A stretch of DNA of 64,000 bases from Chryseobacterium arachidis (GCF_900129245.1 NZ_FQUT01000007.1:124001-188000); one strand, 5' to 3'. Positions 44,854 through 52,855 are shown, numbered from the stretch's first letter. Translations and numbers: made by a program. The notes: a model not told the origin generated them from the letters alone.

Positions 44854-46818
44854 TTACATTACTTTTGCTCCGTTATATAGAACACGCCCTAAGCATTCCA
44901 TTACTATACTTTCTAACTGATCTGATGTTTCTCCGGAATTCAGCGTATTAAACTGAATGGTATCAAAGAATTTCCCTAAGGTGATGTTGATTGTTTTTTG
45001 TCCCCCACCAGAAACTGTACTTCCTGTTTCCTGGGACTTTGCGGCATTACTTCTTCTGGTATCCTCGGATCTGTTGATTGTTGGTTTTCCTCCTCCGGTA
45101 AGATCAGCTTTTGGTGGTCCTTTAGATTGCCCCAACGCTTTTACTTGTGCATCTTGAGCTTTTATTCCAGATAAAAGATCCGCATTAGCTTTAACTTCAG
45201 TAGTTTTGGTAACCTTAATCTCTTCTCCCGTTATAAGCTCTTTTGCCCATCGATAAGCACTTTCTATACCATTCAAAATAGGCATCAAAATATTATTCCA
45301 AACCCATTTTAGTCCATCTGCAACCCAGCCTACAGCCTTTAATACAATTCCTAAAATCCAGTAAACTCCTGCAAAAACATCTTTTATAAATTCACTATTA
45401 GCAATCCAGGTTACAAGTCCCGAAACAATACTCCAAACCGCATCAAAGACACCTCCTAAAGTTTCCCAAACTGTTGAAAGAAAACCTTGAGCAATTTCTA
45501 CATATCCGGACCAAGTACTTGTTCCTTCTCCTAATCCTGAAATAAATTCAACAGCCTGCCCGAGAGCATTTGCAACAATATCGATATAAGGTTGTACAGC
45601 TTGTAAAGCCGGTGCAAAACCTTCAGTAAATTTCAATCCAATATCTAAAACTTGCGAAATAATAGGAGTAAAAGCCGAACCGATCTCTGTAAGAGCTCCC
45701 ATTCCTCTTTCCTTAATATTATCCCATTTTCCTGTTACAGTATTGTTTGCTTTTTCTGTGGCACCTTCGTATAATCCTCCTTTTCCTTTAGCATCTTCAA
45801 ATGATTTTGACAAAGTAGCATAATCTACACCGCCTTTGAATTGGTCTGCGCCTTTTCCTGTAGAAGCCGACAACATTCCATAGACATCAATTCCGGATGC
45901 TTCTAACTGCTTAAGCTGATCACTGGATGCTTTTCCGCTGCTTTTAATGTCCTTCATTTGCTCAGATAACTTTGTAAGTTCAGAAGCCCCTCCTCCGGTA
46001 GCAGTAACTGCATTTGCCAAATTCATCACTTCTTCTCTTGCTTTTTGGGCATCTCCACCCACAGAAAGTAAAGCTTTATTGGCTTCTAGTAACTCTGGAA
46101 GTTGGAAAGGTGAATTCCCTGCATCGGTTGCGATATTTTTGTAGATCGCATTAGCGTCCTGCCCTTTTCCTATTACATTTGATAAGCTCAAAACATCCTG
46201 TTCCTTTTGGATACCTCCGGAAAGAGCGGCCATAGCACCATCTTTTAAAAGTCCTACAGCCATAGTGCCAATTCCTGCAAGGGGAGCGAGCATTCCTGCT
46301 AATGAGAAACCACTGCCGCCTTTTCTTGATATGTCTGCCGCGTTTTGAGTTGCGACAGAAGGATGATTGTCTGCTTGCCCTTGAAGTTCTGCCAAACGAG
46401 ATCTAAATTCTCCTATTTTACTAATATCTGTCTCTCGGTTTAAGCTCCTCTGAGTTTTTTCAATATCACTTTGGATATTCCTGTAGCTTCTCACAGATGT
46501 AGGTGGAGGAGCTGGAGCTTCTAAACTTGCTTTTACATGATCTTTAAGCTTATTATAACTCGATTTAATCGAGTCTCTAACTTTTCCATATGTCTCTTTG
46601 ATTCCGTCAAGTATGTTAAAATTTGATATTTTAGTAAAAGCACTATTTACCCTTTCCTTTATTTTACTAATGCCAGCACCAATATCATTGGTAACAGTTA
46701 CGATAGCTTTTCCTAAATCTGCTCTTGCAAAAAAAGTTCGTGCGAAACTGCTTAACTCTGACCCTAAAAAGGTATTTATAGTATCAATAAAATTTGATAA
46801 ACTAGTAAGATTGTCCAT
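44854..46818 (-). CDS. Tail tape measure protein
   Basis: 654 residues. Long helical N-terminus with repeated KERVNSAFTKISN and KVRDSIKSSYNKLKDHVK units; a hydrophobic middle (GSGFSLAGMLAPLAGIGTMAVGLLKDGAM, then AVQPYIDIVANALGQAVEFI, FLSTVWETLGGVFDAVWSIVSGLV and VYWILGIVLKAVGWVADGLKWVWNNILMPILNG in short hydrophobic runs); and a Gly/Ser-rich C-terminal tail. It runs through the tube and sets its length; at about 0.15 nm per helical residue it would allow a tail of at most about 98 nm. It starts 3 bp after the frameshifted chaperone frame. Confidence 0.88.
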   Translation of the reverse strand: MDNLTSLSNFIDTINTFLGSELSSFARTFFARADLGKAIVTVTNDIGAGISKIKERVNSAFTKISNFNILDGIKETYGKVRDSIKSSYNKLKDHVKASLEAPAPPPTSVRSYRNIQSDIEKTQRSLNRETDISKIGEFRSRLAELQGQADNHPSVATQNAADISRKGGSGFSLAGMLAPLAGIGTMAVGLLKDGAMAALSGGIQKEQDVLSLSNVIGKGQDANAIYKNIATDAGNSPFQLPELLEANKALLSVGGDAQKAREEVMNLANAVTATGGGASELTKLSEQMKDIKSSGKASSDQLKQLEASGIDVYGMLSASTGKGADQFKGGVDYATLSKSFEDAKGKGGLYEGATEKANNTVTGKWDNIKERGMGALTEIGSAFTPIISQVLDIGLKFTEGFAPALQAVQPYIDIVANALGQAVEFISGLGEGTSTWSGYVEIAQGFLSTVWETLGGVFDAVWSIVSGLVTWIANSEFIKDVFAGVYWILGIVLKAVGWVADGLKWVWNNILMPILNGIESAYRWAKELITGEEIKVTKTTEVKANADLLSGIKAQDAQVKALGQSKGPPKADLTGGGKPTINRSEDTRRSNAAKSQETGSTVSGGGQKTINITLGKFFDTIQFNTLNSGETSDQLESIVMECLGRVLYNGAKVM

Positions 46819-46821
46819 AAT

Positions 46822-47007
46822 TTAAAATTTTCTTTCGCCCTGTTTTTTCCAAATTTCCAAGGCTATTCCGGTGCGATAGAAAAATTTTTCATCACCCCAA
46901 TTCTTTAAAGCATCGGCTCCAAACTGCATACTTCCAAAAACAATCAAGAACTCTATTCCTTCGGTCTGTTTATCGGAGAAAGACCTGCTCCCGCTTTCGC
47001 TAAGCGC
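46822..47007 (-). CDS. Tail assembly chaperone, frameshifted C-terminal part (GT-like)
   Basis: 61 codons ALSESGSRSFSDKQ ... FGADALKNWGDEKFFYRT ... LEIWKKQGERKF, ending TAA at 46822. The frame is open only from 47031 and has no early start codon; the first ATG lies midway. It is +1 relative to the 47407-47000 gene, which equals a -2 slip. At 47014-47008 the upstream gene carries the slippery run TTTTTTC, just before its own stop. A weak hairpin (CGCTT-AGCGA-AAGCG) covers the stop. Mu itself makes its extended chaperone by a -2 slip. Fusion length would be about 195 residues. Confidence 0.75.
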   Translation of the reverse strand, partial: ALSESGSRSFSDKQTEGIEFLIVFGSMQFGADALKNWGDEKFFYRTGIALEIWKKQGERKF

Positions 47008-47407
47008 GAAAAAAGTCGGCCTTCTTGCTTTCTAAGATGTTATTCATCTGTAAGAATACTGCAATAAAGCAATCTTCATCCTCAATTAACTGATAATCTC
47101 CTTCGATCCAAAGCTGCTCTACAATCATGGCAACGGCTTTACTCATTCCGTTTGAGCCAATAGCTGTAAGATAATCTCCCAAATCGTCTGCTTTTGGTGG
47201 ACGGAGTACAGCAAGGAAGTCATCCACCTTCAAATAAATAAGGTCTCTGTTGCCGTACTCTTTCTTCCACTCATCCAATTTTTTTGCAGTATATCTTTCC
47301 TCAAATGGAGTAAGATCTTTTACTGTATCTTTTTTGGATTCCTTAGTTTTCTTTTCTTCCTTAGATTTTCTATTATTAAAAACCTGCTGTAACTTTTCGT
47401 TTGCCAT
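47000..47407 (-). CDS. Tail assembly chaperone, zero-frame product (G-like)
   Basis: 135 residues with a Lys-rich N-terminus (KSKEEKKTKESKKDTVKD) and a folded part from TPFEERYTAKKLDEWKKEYGNRDLIYLKVDDFLAVLRPPKADDLGDYL to ILESKKADFFRA. It lies between tube and tape measure, where the tail chaperone always lies, and is followed by the open frame in the shifted phase (46822-47007). It would coat the tape measure before tube assembly. The DFLAVLRPP and acidic context are as in chaperones of Bacteroidota phages. Confidence 0.78.
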   Translation of the reverse strand: MANEKLQQVFNNRKSKEEKKTKESKKDTVKDLTPFEERYTAKKLDEWKKEYGNRDLIYLKVDDFLAVLRPPKADDLGDYLTAIGSNGMSKAVAMIVEQLWIEGDYQLIEDEDCFIAVFLQMNNILESKKADFFRA

Positions 47408-47436
47408 CTTATTTTTTGTTTTATTGTTTTGTATTA

Positions 47437-47874
47437 TTATTTAAATTCTCTGTTCATTGCGATGTACGGAAGAGAAACTTCTCTGTTTTTAGCTCCCTGT
47501 TCCATTTCGAAACCATCTTCTGTAAACTGTACACCAGACATTGTAACCGTTGTTAATACGTCTGCAGGATTTTTTTTGTATGAGATAAGAATTGTAATAA
47601 ATTCATGAGGAACGTCGGTAATATCCTCAAAGCCAGCCGCTTTTGCCGCTCTGTTCAATGCATCAGCTTCAAAACCTAATACTTTGATACTCCCTTCGTA
47701 TTTTTTGTTTCCTCTCATGATATCAATAGGCTGATCTCCAGCCCCATAGATATGTTCCGATTCTACAGTTTTCTTTACAGAGAAGCCTCTAAGCCCCTTG
47801 ACAGTCTTTGATAGTACTTTTACCTCAAAATTAGACCATGCGCATTCTGATGATGTAATATTAATATTAGCCAT
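47437..47874 (-). CDS. Tail tube protein
   Basis: 145 residues, a usual tube length. Mostly beta: SECAWSNFEVKVLSKTVKGLRGFSVKKTVESEHIYGAGDQPIDIMRGNKKYEGSIKVLGFEADAL (pieces: VKGLRGFSVKKTVES, YGAGDQPIDI, RGNKKYEGSIKVLGFE) and GVQFTEDGFEMEQGAKNREVSLPYIAM. The GxxxPxxxxRGxxxYxGxI pattern and place after the sheath mark the inner-tube subunit. Only one tube gene is present, unlike eCIS clusters, which have several. Confidence 0.85.
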   Translation of the reverse strand: MANINITSSECAWSNFEVKVLSKTVKGLRGFSVKKTVESEHIYGAGDQPIDIMRGNKKYEGSIKVLGFEADALNRAAKAAGFEDITDVPHEFITILISYKKNPADVLTTVTMSGVQFTEDGFEMEQGAKNREVSLPYIAMNREFK

Positions 47875-47882
47875 GTTTTAAA

Positions 47883-49043
47883 TTAAAGTGTTTGTGTTAA
47901 TCCCATGTTCAATACAATCCAAGTCATATAGCCTAATGGCTGGATCTGAATTTGTTTTTCAAGGGTATTTGTGTTGATTAAATCTTGTTCTACAGGAACT
48001 AATACCTGCGCTCCGCTGATCTGTCCTGACATGTTTGCTAAAAGCTGAGTTCTTGTAACCTCTTCTAAGTAAGCTGCATCAGCATCATTTAGTTTTCCAT
48101 CTGCAGTCATTCTTACAGAAGATTCTAAGAATGGAGTGTCTGTAGCCGTAGAAATTCTTTGTGCTTTGTCGATCAATCTTCCATGAACCAAAGTTCTGAA
48201 GTCATCCGTTCCCGCCATTTTATCTACACTGAAATAATAACCTGCCGCACCTTCTCTTGTATGTAAGGTGATAAAACCATCATCTGTAAACTTATCTAAT
48301 TTTTCAACTAAAATTTCCTCTACTTTATCATCTCCGATATAAGCTTCTGTAATACTTAGCGCTCCGTTTTGTCCGTCTCCGATTTTTACATGAGCAGGAT
48401 ATTTACAAGCTCTTGCTAAAACCAACGCTACAGATGCAGAACCATCATTTCTTGAACCTCCAAGAACTACTCCTGCAAAAGTGTTTTCGGCAGATTTTGG
48501 TTCAAAAGAAGGAGCTACAGCAGCATCTTTTATTCTACCTTCGATTAAGAATCTTACCGGTTTGTTGATAGACTGCTGATATTGCCCTAATGCCTTTGAA
48601 GCTAATACAGCATCCTGAACATCCTTATCCAAAAATCCTGCAGGAGAAACATAGGTTGCATCTGGCTTTCTGCAAACTCCCACCAAGTTTACTCTACCGT
48701 TTGAAACATTAAGAAGTTTTTTTACTCCTTCTTCGTTCGTACTTGTAAGAGCATCCTTCATAGTCATTGTATCTTCTGTTCCTAAGATCCAAAGCTCCTG
48801 GCTGCCTCCAAGCTCCTGATAAAATTCGTTAATTGCATAAAACAAAAACGGTTCTGCCGCCTCTGTGTACCCTTTCGCTTTAGCATCTGCTGGTGAATAA
48901 ACTGTCTGTACCTTACCAATAAGATCTTCTGTATAAGCAGTTCCCACGATTCCTGCAACGCCGTCGATTACCTGAATCTGACGAAGTAAGTTGCCTGAAG
49001 CCACGTTCGCTTTTACTTTTGGTGTTCCATTTCCTTGTGACAT
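47883..49043 (-). CDS. Contractile tail sheath protein
   Basis: 386 residues, at the short end for sheaths, as in DUF2586-type Bacteroidota sheaths. Seen: DGVAGIVGTAYTEDLIGKVQTVYSPADAKAKG (start region), LGGSQELWILGTED, an alpha/beta middle with VLGGSRNDGSASVALVLARACKYPAHVKIGDGQNGAL (short pieces GGSRNDGSASVALVLARA), and the C-terminal domain GYYFSVDKMAGTDDFRTLVHGRLIDKAQRI (DDFRTLVHGRLIDKAQRI is the typical 'R..D' helix) with VPVEQDLINTNTLEKQIQIQPLGYMTWIVLNMGL. It forms the contracting outer layer. First structural gene after the lysis pair; no head gene precedes it. Confidence 0.87.
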   Translation of the reverse strand: MSQGNGTPKVKANVASGNLLRQIQVIDGVAGIVGTAYTEDLIGKVQTVYSPADAKAKGYTEAAEPFLFYAINEFYQELGGSQELWILGTEDTMTMKDALTSTNEEGVKKLLNVSNGRVNLVGVCRKPDATYVSPAGFLDKDVQDAVLASKALGQYQQSINKPVRFLIEGRIKDAAVAPSFEPKSAENTFAGVVLGGSRNDGSASVALVLARACKYPAHVKIGDGQNGALSITEAYIGDDKVEEILVEKLDKFTDDGFITLHTREGAAGYYFSVDKMAGTDDFRTLVHGRLIDKAQRISTATDTPFLESSVRMTADGKLNDADAAYLEEVTRTQLLANMSGQISGAQVLVPVEQDLINTNTLEKQIQIQPLGYMTWIVLNMGLTQTL

Positions 49044-49126
49044 TTTTTAATTATTTTTTAAAAAGTTGTTGTATTTTTTGATCAGAAGTCTATTTTCTGT
49101 TCTTTTTTATTGCATTTAAATTTTAT

Positions 49127-49645
49127 TTAAACAATCCTTTTCCATCTTATAATAAGAACAAGAGTGAACAAGGCGAGTAATGCGAGAAAGATTCTTCCGA
49201 GCCATAATTGTGTTTGCTGAAACCATGACAAAGGCTGCGCTTTGTATATCGGCTTTTCAATGTAAATTGGTGTTTGCTCGTGTTCTTTGGTGTACGTTTC
49301 CCGCCATGTTTTGAAAGACTCTTGTGCCTTTTTGTAGCATTCTACCGATAGTTTTCCGTCGACAATCGAAACTTTCGGTGCCAATAAACTCATTTCAGAT
49401 TTATAAGCTTTCGTTCTAAAATTTTCATTCATTTCAGAGTTTAAAACAGGTTTTCCGTTTACACATTCTATAAATGCATTGTAATAGGTACTATCTGCTT
49501 CGATCTTGAAAATCGTGTCTTTAACAATTGTAAAAACTTCTTTCGTTTTCTCGATGGTCACCGGTTCCGAAGGCTTCCTATGTATGCAGGAAACCTGAAC
49601 CAGCGAAACAAAAAATAGCGATATGAAGAAAATAAATTGTTTCAT
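49127..49645 (-). CDS. Spanin-like protein: lipobox N-terminus and C-terminal membrane helix (u-spanin layout)
   Basis: 172 residues. Signal peptide with a lipobox-like VQVSC (Cys20) at the N-terminus, a periplasmic part of about 125 residues, and one C-terminal transmembrane helix (about 148-166, WLGRIFLALLALFTLVLII) followed by RWKRIV. A protein lipid-anchored in the outer membrane and held by a C-terminal inner-membrane helix is the unimolecular spanin design known from phage T1. It lies 1 bp after the endolysin gene, the place of spanins. Position -3 of the lipobox is Gln, which is unusual, so the lipid anchor is likely but not sure. Confidence 0.65.
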   Translation of the reverse strand: MKQFIFFISLFFVSLVQVSCIHRKPSEPVTIEKTKEVFTIVKDTIFKIEADSTYYNAFIECVNGKPVLNSEMNENFRTKAYKSEMSLLAPKVSIVDGKLSVECYKKAQESFKTWRETYTKEHEQTPIYIEKPIYKAQPLSWFQQTQLWLGRIFLALLALFTLVLIIRWKRIV

Positions 49646-49646
49646 T

Positions 49647-50105
49647 TTAATATTTTATATAACCTTTAATAGATGTTAAGGCTCTTTTTCTACGGCAAAC
49701 CTCGATACCTTCTCGGCTTCCGTTATCGTTCGTATTTCCTTCCACTGTGTAGATATATTGAGCATCAAATTTTTCTACAAAACCTGTATGACCAAGACCT
49801 TTTCCAAAATCCATGATGAATACAGATCCCACAGAAGGTTTTAAAGATTTCTTTTCCTTAGGAGCATTATTCCAAGCGTATAGAACACCGCCCGTTTTAA
49901 TGGCTGTATTGGTAATCTTATTTTGTTTTGAAGCTTCATTAAAACACCAATACACAAAAGCCATACACCAGCTTGCCGGAAAGTTGATTCCTACAGATGC
50001 CAAATAATTTTTAACAGGAATTCCCCAATTTGAACCGTGAGGTTTCTCCTCCTGTCCTATTTGAGTAATTGCTACTTGTAATGCCGTTGCAGATAGTGAA
50101 TCCAT
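49647..50105 (-). CDS. CHAP-domain endolysin
   Basis: 152 residues from the ATG at 50105; longer in-frame starts would reach into the promoter region and add a Cys-rich stretch with no domain. It has the CHAP/NlpC fold order: Cys47 in ASWCMAFVYWCF, His106 in GLGHTGFVE, and Asn/Glu in VEGNTNDNGS (122-126). Such enzymes cut amide bonds in peptidoglycan. No signal peptide, so release to the periplasm would need a holin or an alternative path. First gene of the late operon, followed by the spanin gene and the sheath. Confidence 0.82.
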   Translation of the reverse strand: MDSLSATALQVAITQIGQEEKPHGSNWGIPVKNYLASVGINFPASWCMAFVYWCFNEASKQNKITNTAIKTGGVLYAWNNAPKEKKSLKPSVGSVFIMDFGKGLGHTGFVEKFDAQYIYTVEGNTNDNGSREGIEVCRRKRALTSIKGYIKY

Positions 50106-50334
50106 ATTAATATTTAATTGTTGTGTTTGTTTTGTGAGTACAAATTTCCAGAATCCCACAACGGTTTGAAAATAACAGCGCAAGGATTGCACACCTTTTT
50201 TAAAATGCCCTCTTTTAAGCTCAATTTTGTATCATGAAATAGTGTATAGTATAAATGGGAAGTAATAGTAAGCCTGTTTTTAATAAGAGCTATTCAGAAA
50301 CAGAAAGTAATTTGAGAAACTATATTTAATACTT
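50106..50334. promoter_or_regulatory. Divergent late control region
   Basis: 229 bp between the minus-strand endolysin and the plus-strand tail-terminator-like gene. On the minus strand GAAATTTG (50141-50148) resembles a -7 box (5 of 6 fixed positions), with TTTTCAAACC and GGTGTGCAATCCTTGCGCTG upstream as possible activator-binding sequence. No Mor/C-type activator gene is recognised in the element. Which promoter serves which gene is inferred. Confidence 0.4.
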
Positions 50335-50886
50335 ATGGAAGAATATTTTTATGTACAATTATTATTAGACCTTCAGGAAAGAATCGCAGAAGAAGTTCCT
50401 GAAATTCAATACATCGATCAGCAATTGGGGCAACTACAAAATCCATCTGGATTGCAAACTTCTGTTATTTATCCGGCCTTATTTATTGATTTTCCGGAAG
50501 CAATGTATGATGTTAATTTTCCGGAAGCCAGCTATTCCGAAATGTCAAACAACGGGCAATTGGGAAATATCCCGGTATCTTTTCAGTTGGTGTCCGATGA
50601 TGAAACTCCAACTTGGCATCAAATACCCGTTGAAGAAAGAAAACAGGGTTTGGAATTTTTAAGAATTGAGCAGAAATTATACAAAGCTCTTCAAGGATGG
50701 AGTAAAGAATATTTTTCACCCTTTTCTAGAATTATGGCGAAAAGTACAAGCAGAAATCATATCGGCTTTAAGGTAAGAGAATTTATCTTTACTACCCAGT
50801 ACGAAGATTTGTCTGCAAGCTCTGAAGAAAATTTAGCTGAAGTAACGGAGTTTAAATTTACAATTAAAGAAAATAGTTTAGAATAA
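50335..50886 (+). CDS. Tail terminator/completion-like protein, on the opposite strand
   Basis: 183 residues. FYVQLLLDLQERIAEEVPEIQYIDQQLGQL, then YPALFIDFPEAMYDVNF, IPVSFQLVSDDET, EQKLYKALQGWSKEYFSPFSR and GFKVREFIFTTQYEDLS (short pieces of a helix-sheet fold). This pattern recurs in Bacteroidota Mu-like phages in the neck region and resembles the tail terminator/neck family; my assignment rests on that and is not proven. It is the only structural-type gene of the element on the plus strand, has its own promoter region, and its 3' end overlaps the convergent small gene (50878-51081) by 9 bases. A tail-capping protein is what a headless particle would still need. Confidence 0.6.
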   Translation: MEEYFYVQLLLDLQERIAEEVPEIQYIDQQLGQLQNPSGLQTSVIYPALFIDFPEAMYDVNFPEASYSEMSNNGQLGNIPVSFQLVSDDETPTWHQIPVEERKQGLEFLRIEQKLYKALQGWSKEYFSPFSRIMAKSTSRNHIGFKVREFIFTTQYEDLSASSEENLAEVTEFKFTIKENSLE

Positions 50887-51081
50887 AGTAAGCTGTGTTT
50901 CTTCCTTCGGAATCACCATTCCTTTGATGTTCATCCACTGTCTGTAAGATAGGTGAATGTTATATTTTGGGAAGGTATGTCTTACAATTTTGGTGTCCGG
51001 AACATCTGCATGCTTGTGTGCATTATAAACACTTATAATGTATCGGGCACGTTTGATATAATTTTTATTGTTGTAAGACAT
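50878..51081 (-). CDS. Small basic protein of Bacteroidota Mu-like elements
   Basis: 67 residues from the ATG at 51081 (MSYNNKNYIKRARYIIS). An earlier ATG at 51135 would lie inside the early terminator and is rejected. It has YNAHKHADVPDTKIVRHTFPKYNIHLSYRQWMNIKGM, a helix-turn-helix-like layout, and ends QLTLF. The fold may bind DNA (SYRQWMNIKGM resembles a recognition helix), so a late-gene activator is a possibility; this is inference. It stands alone after the early-operon terminator and next to the late control region, which fits a regulator. Confidence 0.55.
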   Translation of the reverse strand: MSYNNKNYIKRARYIISVYNAHKHADVPDTKIVRHTFPKYNIHLSYRQWMNIKGMVIPKEETQLTLF

Positions 51082-51137
51082 TAAAGCAAAATTACTGGGT
51101 CTTTTTGTACAAGTCAAGTCGATTTTCAGGCACAAAA

Positions 51138-51162
51138 AAAGCTATGGAACATCCATAGCTTT
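51138..51162 (-). terminator. Terminator of the early operon
   Basis: AAAGCTATGG and CCATAGCTTT pair perfectly around AACAT; the minus strand continues with a T run. It ends the operon that runs from 57123 to 51168 and separates early from late genes. Confidence 0.88.
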
Positions 51163-51167
51163 TGTCT

Positions 51168-51386
51168 TTATAATAAAGGCGGTTTTCGTTGAAACTCTTT
51201 GATGGCAATTGTTTTCAGAAGATTCAATACATTTGGTTCTTGCTGATTTTTGAGAGCGTAGGTTTCGTACAACGGATAGTCTCTAGGCTCAGTGCTTACT
51301 TCTAACGTGAGAATGATGTATCCCTTTTTCTCCAGTGCTTCTTTTATCTCTTCATTGCTGTACCAATGGTTATTTATTTTAATCAT
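51168..51386 (-). CDS. Early-operon hypothetical protein
   Basis: 72 residues, MIKINNHWYSNEEIKEALEKKGYIILTLEV ... FQRKPPLL. WYSNEEIKEALEKKGY is a short helix-turn unit of a kind common in small phage proteins of Bacteroidota. Last gene of the early operon, directly before its terminator. Function unknown. Confidence 0.55.
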   Translation of the reverse strand: MIKINNHWYSNEEIKEALEKKGYIILTLEVSTEPRDYPLYETYALKNQQEPNVLNLLKTIAIKEFQRKPPLL

Positions 51387-51410
51387 GTTCTAAGCTTATA
51401 TAATTGTTAT

Positions 51411-51740
51411 TTAAAGCAGCTGTTTATGCAATTCGCTTTTCATTAAAAGAATAGCATTTGTTTCATAGCTTCCGAAATCATCCGGGAAATAAATCTCAAA
51501 CTCTTTTAGAAAATGCCACAATGCATCTGCTTTGTAATAAGGTAGTTTCAAAATAAATGATCTATCCTTTTGTCTTGTTTTAATGGCCTTTTGCAACAAT
51601 TGGGTTCTGAGTTCCATGCAAATAGAAACACTGCTTTTCAGTGGCCTTGGCTGAGTATGCAGATTCAGCATATCCAAAATCTGCATACTGTTGTTGAGAA
51701 CGGTAAGTTTGCCGTTGTCGAGGGGTAAAAGTATTTTCAT
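51411..51740 (-). CDS. Early-operon hypothetical protein
   Basis: 109 residues, mostly helical with Leu-rich segments (LLPLDNGKLTVLNNSMQILDMLNLH, YYKADALWHFLKEFEIYF). No domain recognised. Lies between the GemA-like gene and the 72-residue gene, ten bases after the former, so it belongs to the same transcript. Confidence 0.55.
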   Translation of the reverse strand: MKILLPLDNGKLTVLNNSMQILDMLNLHTQPRPLKSSVSICMELRTQLLQKAIKTRQKDRSFILKLPYYKADALWHFLKEFEIYFPDDFGSYETNAILLMKSELHKQLL

Positions 51741-51750
51741 TGTGACTGTT

Positions 51751-52215
51751 TTAGTTTAATGCTTTTCTTTTCCCCTCTTTGTACCACCATGCTTTTGTGA
51801 ATGGTTTTCCGGCACTTTTTGTATTGCTTTTCTCAACAGCTTTCAATTGCTTGTAAACTTCCTTTAATTCCTCGACTGAATGTGCATTTAAATGTTTTTT
51901 AAACTTGCCGGATTGTATCATCCATTTATTGAAATCATAGAAATCATTAGCTTTTTTTATTCCTGTTTTTTCTGCTAAAACCAAGATGTTTGAAATTAAT
52001 TTTTTTCTAAATATTTCAGATTTCAATTGCTCGCATTCACTTTCTAATTCTGAGGGAATTGGGCAGTGTATTTTTAGTAATTTTAAAACTTCCTCTTCGG
52101 TTAACTCATCTATAATTGTTGTTCTTTGTCCTGTAAAGCCAAAGATTTCCATGGCAACATCTATATTTTTTCGATGTATAAAAATTGATTTTAATTCTTC
52201 ATGTGCTTTCATCAT
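51751..52215 (-). CDS. GemA-like (DUF1018-type) early regulator, tentative
   Basis: 154 residues. The C-terminal half, ILVLAEKTGIKKANDFYDFNKWMIQSGKFKKHLNAHSVEELKEVYKQLKAV, matches the layout of Mu gp16/GemA proteins (helix, 'DFYDFNKWM', then SVEELKEVYKQL). The N-terminal half is not like them. In Mu GemA modulates early gene expression. Position after DUF3164 in the early operon is as in other Mu-like elements. The assignment is by pattern only. Confidence 0.5.
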   Translation of the reverse strand: MMKAHEELKSIFIHRKNIDVAMEIFGFTGQRTTIIDELTEEEVLKLLKIHCPIPSELESECEQLKSEIFRKKLISNILVLAEKTGIKKANDFYDFNKWMIQSGKFKKHLNAHSVEELKEVYKQLKAVEKSNTKSAGKPFTKAWWYKEGKRKALN

Positions 52216-52225
52216 TCGTTTTTAT

Positions 52226-52855
52226 TTAATAAGAAAAATTTAGATTAATTCCGATCCATTCATTATTTTCATCCTTCTTGAAAAAGGAAATATAATCTTT
52301 GCTTAAAGAAAATTTGTAGCTTTCTTTTAATAAACGAATTCCTTCTCTCCAGTTTTCATCATCAAAACGATCTTCCATACTGTATAATTTTTGAACTAAA
52401 AGGATATCCAATGCTCCATTTTTACGTTCCAAAAGAGACATGATGAGATCTTTGGTATCCCGATCACCTTGATATTTTGAGGTTAAAAAATCAATAATAT
52501 GTTTTTCAGCCTGGTGAGACCGTTCATCAAATGTTCCTTTTCCTTGTCTTTTAAACTGTATTTTATAATTCTCGTCTTCAATTTTAAAGTTTCCTTTTCC
52601 ATCCTGATGTCTTTTGCTATAATCTTTCAATAAGTCAAAAAGCGAACCTAATTCTGAAAATGCCTTGGCTTTGAAATTTTGAATTTCATCCGATAGTTTA
52701 TCTGCAGCAGGCACTAAATCATTGATGACCGATTTTTTTAAACTTTCGTACTGATTACGTTTTTCTTCACGTTTTTGGGCTTCCTTCTGCTTTCTTGCGT
52801 TGAGTTCGGTTTCTAACTCTTCGATTGATAAGATTTTTAATGTTTCTGTGATCAT
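52226..52855 (-). CDS. DUF3164-like early protein
   Basis: 209 residues, highly charged and helical: LEAELNARKQKEAQKREEKRNQYESLKKSVINDLVPAADKL, then FKAKAFSELGSLFDLLKDYSKRHQDGKGNFKIEDENYKIQFKRQGKGTFDERSHQAEKHIIDFL (pieces: GNFKIEDENYKIQF, FDERSHQAEKHIIDFL). This is the pattern of DUF3164, a protein found after MuB in Mu-like phages. Function is not known; a role with DNA ends, replacing Gam, has been a common idea for this place. Confidence 0.7.
   Translation of the reverse strand: MITETLKILSIEELETELNARKQKEAQKREEKRNQYESLKKSVINDLVPAADKLSDEIQNFKAKAFSELGSLFDLLKDYSKRHQDGKGNFKIEDENYKIQFKRQGKGTFDERSHQAEKHIIDFLTSKYQGDRDTKDLIMSLLERKNGALDILLVQKLYSMEDRFDDENWREGIRLLKESYKFSLSKDYISFFKKDENNEWIGINLNFSY

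Noticed and set aside
47000-47030. Simple -1 frameshift at the T run
   Set aside because: The -1 frame stops after 18 codons, while the +1/-2 frame runs to the tape measure gene with coding character.
49647-50192. Longer endolysin start at 50192
   Set aside because: The extra 29 codons run through the probable late promoter; the ATG at 50105 starts the domain cleanly.
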